Below the pieces are notes generated by a model. That model did not search any database and had not been told where the DNA came from. It saw only the letters and a program-made list of their open reading frames with translations. This document shows, piece by piece, positions 9,400 through 16,788 of a stretch of 54,734 nt of DNA; within the stretch, counting starts at the first letter, position 1; every line of letters starts with the position of its first letter. Location: positions 1 through 54,734 of the forward strand of contig JAGOTG010000017.1 in assembly GCA_018061965.1 (NCBI GenBank), given 5' to 3'. The DNA is from Legionellaceae bacterium. GTDB lineage: Bacteria > Pseudomonadota > Gammaproteobacteria > Legionellales > Legionellaceae. The translations under genes were made by a program, and so were the position numbers.

Positions 9400-9750
9400 T
9401 CAATCACAAGCGTGACCAGTCCCGCTACACAATTGACCATCTGATGTCAAACCACCATAACGATAGCAATTCCAGTCGTCAATACATTCTTGAGTGGCCG
9501 TATAACGTTGGAGAGAACACACTCGAGGTAAAGTGCCTAATGTATTAATCATCTTTATATAGAATTGATTCATGTTTGTACATATTCCGCCTCTAAGCCC
9601 GGAAAAAACACAATGACACTCCGTTGCCGCCTTGAATGACTGACAAAATTGCGCAGATGTAATAGGAGCTGCGGAAGGACAAGCTGCAAAAGACGCTGAA
9701 CCAAATGCTAGCAAACAACACGCTAATACCCCTTTAATCGAACCATTCAT
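9400..9750 (-). CDS. small cysteine-rich secreted protein
   Basis: A 116-residue protein with a clear signal peptide (residues 1-22, ending S-A-S-F-A). The mature part of about 94 residues holds ten cysteines, including CHC and a C-terminal GTGHACD, which suggests several disulfides formed in the periplasm or outside the cell. An AAGGTG sits about 10 nt upstream of the ATG. I recognise no family. Confidence 0.7.
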   Translation of the reverse strand: MNGSIKGVLACCLLAFGSASFAACPSAAPITSAQFCQSFKAATECHCVFSGLRGGICTNMNQFYIKMINTLGTLPRVCSLQRYTATQECIDDWNCYRYGGLTSDGQLCSGTGHACD

Positions 9751-9776
9751 AATCTTTGCACCTTAAAATTTATATA

Positions 9777-9822
9777 AGGAACCACGCGGTTCCTAAGCCT
9801 CGTATTGTCTCAAGACAATACG
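9777..9822 (-). terminator. two adjacent hairpins downstream of tldD
   Basis: Palindrome 9801-9822 (CGTATTGTCT / AGACAATACG around CA) and hairpin 9777-9794 (AGGAACC / GGTTCCT, 4-nt loop) stand in tandem between the tldD stop and the next minus-strand gene. Neither has a strong T-run, so termination is plausible rather than shown. Confidence 0.4.
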
Positions 9823-9849
9823 ATGAAATACCCAATGAAGTATGATGCA

Positions 9850-11298
9850 TCATGCCCCTTGCCGTGTTCCTCCCACGGTCAATGCAGAAATTTTTAGCGT
9901 CGGCTGGCCTACTCCAACTGGAATAGATTGCCCATCTTTACCACAGACTCCAATGCCCAAATCTAAAGCCAAATCATGCCCTATCATCGTAATCTTATTC
10001 ATGACCTCCGGTCCATTCCCAATCAACGTAGCACCTTTGACTGGTTGGGTAATTTTACCATCTTCAATCAAATAAGCCTCGCTTGCAGTAAACACAAATT
10101 GCCCGGAAGTGATATCCACCTGTCCACCACCAAAATTCACTGCATACAAGCCTGATTGTACGGAACGAATAATATCTTCAGGGTCTTCTTGTCCTGCCAG
10201 CATATAAGTGTTGGTCATGCGTGGCATTGGCACATGGGCATAAGATTCACGGCGACAATTTCCCGTGGATGACATCTTCATCAATTTAGCGTTTAAACGA
10301 TCTTGCATATAACCGACCAATACGCCATCTTCGATCAACACCGTGTTTTGTGTTGGGGTCCCTTCGTCATCTACCGTTAAGGAACCGCGTCGATTAGGCA
10401 AGGTCCCATTGTCAACAACCGTTACGCCTTTGGACGCAACTTGTTCTCCTAGTCGTCCAGAAAAAGCAGACAGCCCTTTTCGATTAAAATCTCCTTCTAA
10501 TCCATGTCCAACTGCTTCATGTAATAAAACGCCAGGCCAACCTGGACCTAAAACCACTGGCATCATCCCAGCTGGCGCATCCACCGCATCTAAATTTAAC
10601 ACTGCTTCGCGCACAGCCTCGCGCGCATAATGTGCGGCACGTTCATCTTGGTTAAAAAACGCGAGTTCAACTCGCCCTCCTCCGCCTGCCCGACCTGATT
10701 CTCGTTTGCCTTTGTCTTCAACAATCACAGAAACATGCACACTCACCATAGGCCGCACATCGGGAACCATTTGGCCATGCATGTTCATAATGATGATCAC
10801 TTCATGCGATGCAGACAAAGAAGCATTGACTTGAATAACCCGGGGATCACAACGTCGTGCTTCCGTATCGATTTTTTGCAATAATGCGATTTTTTCTTGT
10901 TTCGACATACTATCGATCGGGTTAAACTCAGAATAGTACGGAGCATGCTGAGACTGCGTTTTAATTGCTTGAATTTTTGAGGTCGGCCCATGCGCAATAG
11001 AGCGCGCTGCAGCGACGGCACGTTCCATTACCGGTAGCATAATATCATCGCAGTAGGCATATCCGGTTTTTTCACCACTGACCGCCCGAATCCCAACCCC
11101 TCGGTCAATCGAATAGGAGCCGCTTTTCACCTCAGAATCTTCTAGATACCACGATTCATAACACCCATTTTGAAAATACAAATCCGCAGCATCAATATGT
11201 TGGCTCAACAAAGACTCTAATAAACGCAGAATTTGGGCTTCATCAAGGGACGAGGGTTTAAATAAAACTTCTTTAGCAAACGCTAATAGTGCAGTCAT
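9850..11298 (-). CDS. tldD: metalloprotease TldD
   Basis: A 482-residue zinc protease subunit that works with TldE/PmbA; in E. coli the pair matures microcin B17 and degrades CcdA. The zinc motif HEAVGH lies at 261-266, and GVGIRAVSGEKTGYAY and LEDSEVKSGSYSIDRG match the family N-terminal domain. ATG 11298 is preferred to an in-frame TTG at 11310, although no strong ribosome binding site separates them. The partner pmbA/tldE is not in this window. The gene is divergent from the Bax-inhibitor-1 gene. Confidence 0.95.
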   Translation of the reverse strand: MTALLAFAKEVLFKPSSLDEAQILRLLESLLSQHIDAADLYFQNGCYESWYLEDSEVKSGSYSIDRGVGIRAVSGEKTGYAYCDDIMLPVMERAVAAARSIAHGPTSKIQAIKTQSQHAPYYSEFNPIDSMSKQEKIALLQKIDTEARRCDPRVIQVNASLSASHEVIIIMNMHGQMVPDVRPMVSVHVSVIVEDKGKRESGRAGGGGRVELAFFNQDERAAHYAREAVREAVLNLDAVDAPAGMMPVVLGPGWPGVLLHEAVGHGLEGDFNRKGLSAFSGRLGEQVASKGVTVVDNGTLPNRRGSLTVDDEGTPTQNTVLIEDGVLVGYMQDRLNAKLMKMSSTGNCRRESYAHVPMPRMTNTYMLAGQEDPEDIIRSVQSGLYAVNFGGGQVDITSGQFVFTASEAYLIEDGKITQPVKGATLIGNGPEVMNKITMIGHDLALDLGIGVCGKDGQSIPVGVGQPTLKISALTVGGTRQGA

Positions 11299-11432
11299 TC
11301 CAAAGTCCAAAATAAAAAATTGAGGAAATCACTCTTGAGGTGTATATAATAAAGGGTTCTTCTTGAAAAGCAAACAAATTGGCACAATATATGGTATAGT
11401 AACTATTGAAGTTTCAACCTGGGAGTCTCATT

Positions 11433-12107
11433 ATGAATAAACAAAATGTATCAGCGTTTTCGCGTGGTGCAGAGTCAGTCTTAGCAACCAATAAGGTTTT
11501 ACGTAATACTTATATTTTGCTGGGTATGACTTTTTTATTTTCTGCTGTCATGGCTTTTGTTTCTGTTACATCAGGTGTCACCTCTTTAAATCCTCTGTTC
11601 TTTATTGTGGGTGCTTATGGTTTGATGTTTCTGACTCATGCCTTACAAAATAGTACTTGGGGAATCGCCGCTGTATTTGCCTTCACTGGATTTATGGGCT
11701 ACGCATTAGGACCTGTTCTCAATGCATGTATTGCGCAGTTTCACAATGGCCCGCAAATCATTGCTACGGCATTTGGTGGTACAGGTATTATCTTTTTTGG
11801 GTTATCTGCCTATGCATTGATGACTCGTAAAAATTTCAATTACCTGGCTGGCTTTTTATTTGCAGCAATGATGGTGGCAATGTTGGCAATTATTGCTAGC
11901 ATTTTCTTCCCAATGCCTGCCTTGCAACTCATGATTTCTGCAGCCTTTATGTTGATTTCTTCGGGTTTGATTCTATTCCAAACGAGTGAAATCATTCACG
12001 GTGGACAAACCAATTATATTGCAGCAACCGTGTCTTTGTATGTTTCAATATATAATTTGTTTATCAGTTTACTGAATTTACTAAGCGCGTTTTCTAATCG
12101 GGATTAA
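11433..12107 (+). CDS. Bax inhibitor-1 (YccA/YbhL-type) family membrane protein
   Basis: A 224-residue inner-membrane protein with about seven hydrophobic segments. The N-terminus VLRNTYILLGMTFLFSAVMA and the internal FAFTGFMGYALGPVLNA match the BI-1/UPF0005 family; E. coli YccA is an FtsH modulator, and other bacterial members act as pH-sensitive calcium leak channels. The C-terminal SEIIHGGQTNYIAATVSLY holds the conserved stretch before the last TM. GGGAG lies 8 nt before the ATG at 11433. Confidence 0.9.
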   Translation: MNKQNVSAFSRGAESVLATNKVLRNTYILLGMTFLFSAVMAFVSVTSGVTSLNPLFFIVGAYGLMFLTHALQNSTWGIAAVFAFTGFMGYALGPVLNACIAQFHNGPQIIATAFGGTGIIFFGLSAYALMTRKNFNYLAGFLFAAMMVAMLAIIASIFFPMPALQLMISAAFMLISSGLILFQTSEIIHGGQTNYIAATVSLYVSIYNLFISLLNLLSAFSNRD

Positions 12108-12124
12108 AGAATATCTTCAATGCT

Positions 12125-12151
12125 TTACGTACTGTGGTCCGCAGTACGTAA
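12125..12151 (+). terminator. hairpin after the BI-1 gene
   Basis: A 10-bp perfect stem (12125-12134 with 12142-12151) closes a 7-nt loop, 17 nt after the BI-1 stop. No T-run follows, so it may end transcription only partly or stabilise the mRNA 3' end. Confidence 0.45.
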
Positions 12152-12175
12152 GCCATATTAGGAGCATAAAAACAA

Positions 12176-12373
12176 ATGAAACCTCTTTTATATCTTAGCG
12201 TATTAGTCTTATCCAGTTCAGTATTCGCGATCACATCACTCCCACCGACCGGTGAATCCGCCTTAGATTTGGATGCAGAACCCGTGTATTATCCACCACA
12301 AAAAACCAATACACCGATTAATCCTCAAGTAGAACAGCAGTCTGATCCAGAGACTTCTACACCAACAACTTGA
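12176..12373 (+). CDS. small secreted proline-rich protein
   Basis: A 65-residue protein with a signal peptide (about 1-18, ending S-S-V-F-A) followed by about 47 residues rich in Pro, Thr, Glu and Gln. There is no cysteine, so it is not a lipoprotein. AGGAG precedes the ATG at a suitable distance, which supports translation. No family is recognised. Confidence 0.55.
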   Translation: MKPLLYLSVLVLSSSVFAITSLPPTGESALDLDAEPVYYPPQKTNTPINPQVEQQSDPETSTPTT

Positions 12374-12401
12374 TTCAAATATCAAAGACTTCAGGTGATC
12401 C

Positions 12402-12447
12402 TTCGTCGCAAACTCCTCTATGTGATGGATAGTGAGATTGCGACGAA
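12402..12447. terminator. bidirectional hairpin between convergent genes
   Basis: TTCGTCGCAA (12402-12411) pairs exactly with TTGCGACGAA (12438-12447), with outer CAGGT/ACCTG extending the structure. It lies between the stop of the plus-strand small secreted protein and the stop of the minus-strand entericidin-like gene. There is no clear T-run. Confidence 0.4.
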
Positions 12448-12470
12448 AGTACCTGGATGTGTTACACGGT

Positions 12471-12605
12471 TTAAGCAGCATTCGTAACGGCATGACCCAC
12501 TGCAGAGGTATCTCTACCCACGCCTTTTACAGTATTACACCCACTTAACAAAATAAGAGCAACACACATAACACAACCGATTGATACTGTGAATGATTTT
12601 TTCAT
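12471..12605 (-). CDS. entericidin-type small lipoprotein
   Basis: A 44-residue lipoprotein precursor. Residues 1-22 form a lipoprotein signal ending in the lipobox L-L-S-G-C (Cys23), followed by NTVKGVGRDTSAVGHA. This matches the EcnA/EcnB pattern C-N-T-x-x-G-x-G-x-D, in which short helical lipoproteins sit in the cell envelope and EcnB is linked to stationary-phase lysis. AGGAG stands 7 nt before the ATG at 12605. Only one entericidin-like gene is seen, with no antidote/toxin pair. Its short length makes it easy to miss. Confidence 0.82.
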   Translation of the reverse strand: MKKSFTVSIGCVMCVALILLSGCNTVKGVGRDTSAVGHAVTNAA

Positions 12606-12757
12606 GATAATCTCCTGATGCTAATGTGAATGGCTTTGACCCGATTTCCTTCGCACTATGTTCACTGAATCACATAGTATGAAAGGCTTATGTTTGATTA
12701 TAGACTATCCATGGAAAAACAAAGGATTAGAGTCTGTGCGCCATCCTAGGGTTTACC

Positions 12758-13738
12758 TCAATTTTCTGATTTAATTTGCCATACATTCTTTGTGCGAAAC
12801 AAAGCAGGCAAATCAGCAACTGTTTTTGTAAGGGGTGCCATTACATTAAACACGGGACGCTCTTGTCGGTAATACACGCCCAAAGGAACAGGAAACGTCT
12901 GCGTATCCAAATTGGCCAACCGTAACGCATGACCATGATTTGCGACCTGATGACGGTAATTCTGGGCTTGATCCTGGGTGGTACGCTGCCAGTCTTCTCC
13001 CTGCCAAATCAATGCATGCTCTTTATCGCGCCCAAACAACAACGGTTCACCCTCTTGCAAATCTACAGTACGTTCAGCTCGATGCGCTTTTAATGAAAAA
13101 TCATCAAATACACCCGGATTAAAGATATGGCAATCTTGGTTGATTTCAATCAATGCACAGCCATGGTGGGCATGTGCTTGTTTTAGCAATGAACTCAAAT
13201 GATTCGGATCCTTATCCACTGCTCTAGCCACAAAGCTGGCACCGGCAGTCAATGCCAAAGCCAAGGGATTCATGGGCGGAATAGCGACCCCATTAGGAGA
13301 GGTTTTCGTAATTTGACCCATATGCGAAGTAGGCGAAAACTGCCCTTTGGTCAAGCCATAGACTTGATTATTAACCAACAAAATTTTGACATTCACATTA
13401 CGCCGCAAACAATGGAGGAGGTGATTTCCACCTATACTCAATGCATCGCCATCACCTGTAATGACCCATACGGTCAAGTCGTCGCGGAATGCTTTGATAC
13501 CCGTCGCAATCGGCAACGCACGACCATGAATGGTATGATAGCCGAACGTATTCATATAATAAGGCAACCGACCTGCACACCCAATGCCTGATACAAAAAC
13601 ATGCTGCTCTGGAGGCAACCCCAATTCAGGCAGGACTCGCTGCAAAGCAGCCAAAATAGCATAGTCCCCACAACCTGGGCACCACCGCACTTCAGTCTTA
13701 GCAGTAAAATCTTCTTTCGTATACTTAGGCTTTTCCAT
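12758..13738 (-). CDS. korB: 2-oxoacid:ferredoxin oxidoreductase subunit beta
   Basis: A 326-residue thiamine-diphosphate-binding subunit of 2-oxoglutarate (or related 2-oxoacid) ferredoxin oxidoreductase, which decarboxylates the oxoacid to acyl-CoA and reduces ferredoxin. Residues 20-23 are C-P-G-C (cluster ligands) and GDGDALSIGGNH (95-106) with VNNQVYGLT (122-130) is the ThDP/Mg site. The start lies inside the korA 3' end (14-nt overlap), so the two are translationally coupled. Substrate preference is inferred from the fused KorA layout. Confidence 0.92.
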   Translation of the reverse strand: MEKPKYTKEDFTAKTEVRWCPGCGDYAILAALQRVLPELGLPPEQHVFVSGIGCAGRLPYYMNTFGYHTIHGRALPIATGIKAFRDDLTVWVITGDGDALSIGGNHLLHCLRRNVNVKILLVNNQVYGLTKGQFSPTSHMGQITKTSPNGVAIPPMNPLALALTAGASFVARAVDKDPNHLSSLLKQAHAHHGCALIEINQDCHIFNPGVFDDFSLKAHRAERTVDLQEGEPLLFGRDKEHALIWQGEDWQRTTQDQAQNYRHQVANHGHALRLANLDTQTFPVPLGVYYRQERPVFNVMAPLTKTVADLPALFRTKNVWQIKSEN

Positions 13739-15536
13739 ATACCCTATCCTTTATCTGAGAAAACAGATAATTGGTCGAAAATGGTTGTCCATTGCATTGC
13801 GTGATGGCTTGAATGTCTTTCAGATAATGAGCCCGTAGAATTTGACATAATTGTCCGCTATTCAATTCTGCCATATATATATGCTGAAATTTTTGTAAAA
13901 TCTCCCCGAGATCCCTCGGCAAAGGATGGACATGACGCAAATGTAATAATGCAATTGGGATACCCGCTTCTGCGCACAGGCTCTGAACTGATTTCAAACT
14001 ACCATACGTACTTCCCCAGCCTATGAGTAATCTGTCTGCATGGACATCTCCTTCTAGCACCAAAGGAGGATAGGTTTTAGCAATCCCAGCAATTTTTTGG
14101 GCTCGAATCGTAACCATATTTTGATGATTTTGTGCATCATAACTCACCTTACCTTCCTCTCCTTCCTTTTCCAGCCCACCTAACTGATGGATAAATCCGG
14201 CTGATCCTGGCGTGTTCCAACTCCGGCTTAAATATTCATTGCGGGTAAATGGTTTGGGGGAAGCATTAAACGTAATTTTGGGCAATTCTAATGTATTCAT
14301 ATCGGGTAATCGCCAGGATTCCGCTGCATTGGCAAGATATGCATCCATCAACACAATGACTGGAGTCATATATTGAGTCGCCACTCGAAATGCCTCGATG
14401 ATGATCAGAAAACAATCAGCCGGAGTTTGCGGCGCAAACACTGGAATGGGTGCTTCGCCATGTCGACCAAATAAGGCTTGATTAAGATCGGATTGCCCGG
14501 TTTTGGTCGGTAAACCCGTAGAAGCGCCTGCTCGTTGTACATCTAAAATTACCAGAGGTAATTCGCTGATCACTGCCAACCCGAGGCTTTCACTTTTTAA
14601 ATCTAATCCTGGACCTGACGTGGAGGTCAGCGCCAATGATCCTGCAAATGCGGCACCCAAACAAGCACAAATCGCAGCAATCTCATCTTCAGATTGAAAC
14701 AGATGTACCCCATATTCTGAGAGCTTCGCGCATTCTTGCAATATTGCAGAAGATGGTGTAATCGGGTACCCAGCTACCAAAGTTGGTAATTGTGTACTCA
14801 CCGCAACCGTTGCAATGCCCAATGCCACCGCCTCTACACCGGTGATATGTCGATACTCCCCAGGTGAACGGCTTATTTGGCCCAAAGAACGTGGCCGCCT
14901 GCTCAATTCGAGAGTCATAGCATAATTGTAACCTGCTAGTAAAGCGCGGGTATTGGCTTGCTGCAAAGGAGGGTTATCTTTAAATTTATCTTGAAAAAAA
15001 CGCAAGCAATCGGTGGTTGGCAATTCAAATAACCATAATATCAAACCTAATACGTAACAGTTTTTTGCTTTTTTTCCTTCACTCTGTGATACGCCGAGGC
15101 CTTCTATTGCTTGTAAGGTCAACTGAATAATAGGGATAGACAACACTTGATAAAGCGATTGTATGTCGGACAAAATATTAGCATCATAATGGGCTTTTTC
15201 CCAATCTTTGTCCTGCAAACTATCCGCATTCAACAACAAGATTCCATCCTGATGTAGATAAGGTAAAGACTGTTTTAACGCAGCAGGATTCAAGGCAACC
15301 AGGACATCAACGGTTTCTCCTGCAGTAAAAATAGCCTGATCAGACATCGCCAATTGGAAGCCTGAAACACCCGCCACCGTCCCGGCCGGCGCTCGAATTT
15401 CTGCAGGAAAATCAGGCAAAGTCTGTACTTCTCGTCCTTGCAAAGCAGCTGTAATGGTCAGTTGCTCACCAACCAATTGCACGCCATCACCAGAATCCCC
15501 AGCAATTCGAATCACGATACTGTCAAAAGTAGACAT
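13725..15536 (-). CDS. korA: 2-oxoacid:ferredoxin oxidoreductase subunit alpha (gamma-alpha fusion)
   Basis: A 603-residue protein joining the gamma domain (about 1-200, with RIAGDSGDGVQ at 10-20) to the alpha pyrimidine-binding domain (about 230-603, with GYPITPSS at 256-263 and QSEDEIAA further on). This gamma-alpha fusion is typical of KorA in aerobic bacteria. It forms a complex with KorB, whose gene overlaps its 3' end. The ATG at 15536 has CGAGG upstream. No ferredoxin or delta subunit gene is adjacent. Confidence 0.92.
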   Translation of the reverse strand: MSTFDSIVIRIAGDSGDGVQLVGEQLTITAALQGREVQTLPDFPAEIRAPAGTVAGVSGFQLAMSDQAIFTAGETVDVLVALNPAALKQSLPYLHQDGILLLNADSLQDKDWEKAHYDANILSDIQSLYQVLSIPIIQLTLQAIEGLGVSQSEGKKAKNCYVLGLILWLFELPTTDCLRFFQDKFKDNPPLQQANTRALLAGYNYAMTLELSRRPRSLGQISRSPGEYRHITGVEAVALGIATVAVSTQLPTLVAGYPITPSSAILQECAKLSEYGVHLFQSEDEIAAICACLGAAFAGSLALTSTSGPGLDLKSESLGLAVISELPLVILDVQRAGASTGLPTKTGQSDLNQALFGRHGEAPIPVFAPQTPADCFLIIIEAFRVATQYMTPVIVLMDAYLANAAESWRLPDMNTLELPKITFNASPKPFTRNEYLSRSWNTPGSAGFIHQLGGLEKEGEEGKVSYDAQNHQNMVTIRAQKIAGIAKTYPPLVLEGDVHADRLLIGWGSTYGSLKSVQSLCAEAGIPIALLHLRHVHPLPRDLGEILQKFQHIYMAELNSGQLCQILRAHYLKDIQAITQCNGQPFSTNYLFSQIKDRVYGKA

Positions 15537-15565
15537 GATACCTCGGTAGAAAATAACGTCATGTG

Positions 15566-15587
15566 CCTACGTGCCGCGGGACGTAGG
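15566..15587. repeat. short inverted repeat upstream of korA
   Basis: CCTACGT (15566-15572) and ACGTAGG (15581-15587) form a 7-bp stem around an 8-nt GC-rich loop. It lies in the 184-bp region between the divergent korA and nucleoside phosphorylase genes, where it could be an operator or a leader hairpin of korA. Confidence 0.3.
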
Positions 15588-15720
15588 GTTATTAAAAATC
15601 GAACATCACGTAAAACACTCATTATTATATTTTCAATATAGACTAAAAACCTTGGGTCTGTTGAAAATTTCGGTATTTAGCAGTATAGTTTTGGTTCTTT
15701 TCACTCAGTGAAGCAAAATT

Positions 15721-16551
15721 ATGTCCAATGCCTCTCAATACCCCGATCAAGCAGCTGCGTTTATCAAAGCCCAACACCCTAATTTTAAGCCGAAAATTGG
15801 GATTGTTTTGGGCTCTGGATTAGGGGGATTTGTCGATCATCTCGAACATTCCGTTGTGATCCCTTATCAAAAATTACCAGGATTTCCCCAAGGTGCAGTG
15901 CATGGTCATGCAGGGAATTTGGTTTTAGGAACGTATGCAGGCATCGACATTGTGGGTTTGCAGGGACGCGCACATTATTATGAAGGGGATCATTCAGACT
16001 CTGTCAAAACCTACGTGCGAACATTACAACGCCTCGGTTGCCAATATTTTATTGCAACCAATGCAGTCGGTTCCCTCAATCCAGATGCCAGGCCTGGTGA
16101 ATTAATGCTCATCACTGATCACATTAATTTTCAAGGATGCAATCCTTTAACCGGTCCTAATGACGACGAATTTGGACCAAGATTTTTTCCTGTCGACACA
16201 GCTTATAACCCCATTTTAAGAGAACAATTTTCAAGCACAGCTCACGCGTTGCAAATTCCCTTACACCAAGGTGTGTACGCAGCAGTGTTGGGCCCCAATT
16301 ATGAAACCGCGGCTGAAATCAAAGCATTTCGCATATTGGGCGCAGATGTCGTAGGTATGTCAACGGTGCCTGAAGTGTTGGTTGCGCAGCATTGTGGGAT
16401 GAAAATAGCCGTCATATCGACTATCACCAATTTTGCCACTGGACTCAATGCCACCGCGCATGATCATAATGAAGTGGTGAAGGTCGCCGCCCAAGGCGGG
16501 AAAAATCTTAATCAATTATTGTGTCAATGGATCAAGGACTGTGTGGCATAG
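15721..16551 (+). CDS. xapA: purine nucleoside phosphorylase, trimeric type (XapA-like)
   Basis: A 276-residue enzyme that cleaves purine nucleosides with phosphate to give the free base and ribose-1-phosphate, for purine salvage. Phosphate-binding residues sit in LGSGLGG (30-36), HGHAG (61-65) and QGRAHYYEG (81-89). The base site includes GPNYETAAEI (191-200), GMSTVPE (212-218) and TNFATG (236-241). KLPGFP, NDDEFGPRFF and TAAEI resemble E. coli XapA (277 residues), so xanthosine/inosine/guanosine may be substrates, but a punA-type label is equally fair. The Shine-Dalgarno is weak. Confidence 0.88.
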   Translation: MSNASQYPDQAAAFIKAQHPNFKPKIGIVLGSGLGGFVDHLEHSVVIPYQKLPGFPQGAVHGHAGNLVLGTYAGIDIVGLQGRAHYYEGDHSDSVKTYVRTLQRLGCQYFIATNAVGSLNPDARPGELMLITDHINFQGCNPLTGPNDDEFGPRFFPVDTAYNPILREQFSSTAHALQIPLHQGVYAAVLGPNYETAAEIKAFRILGADVVGMSTVPEVLVAQHCGMKIAVISTITNFATGLNATAHDHNEVVKVAAQGGKNLNQLLCQWIKDCVA

Positions 16552-16552
16552 A

Positions 16553-16716
16553 TATACCTTTTACGGATGAATTTTAGGGATTTTAGGCGATTTGATTTTT
16601 GGGGCTAAGCTACGATTAAAAAGGAGTAATAGCCAGTTCTATTGCGAGTTTTTAATCGTAGCTTAGCCCCAATAAGCGATAGCATAAAAACCTAAAACTC
16701 ATTCGTGCAAGGTATA
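16553..16716. repeat. 164-bp long inverted-repeat element
   Basis: The two halves are imperfect reverse complements over about 68 nt each, from TATACCTT (16553-16560) to AAGGTATA (16709-16716). The inner 24 nt (16599-16622 and 16649-16672) pair perfectly, and the 26-nt centre holds a further 5-bp stem. It begins 2 nt after the phosphorylase stop and contains no reading frame. The structure fits a non-autonomous element (MITE-like) or a very large terminator. Confidence 0.7.
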
Positions 16717-16788
16717 CATACAGGTGGGTGGTTTGAAAATGAGCAAAGCAACGTGTCCATCATCCATTAGACTTCTTGCATAACCTGC

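Noticed and set aside
13199..13591. 130-codon frame opposite korB
   Set aside because: Lies wholly antisense to a conserved enzyme gene and has no recognisable protein pattern.
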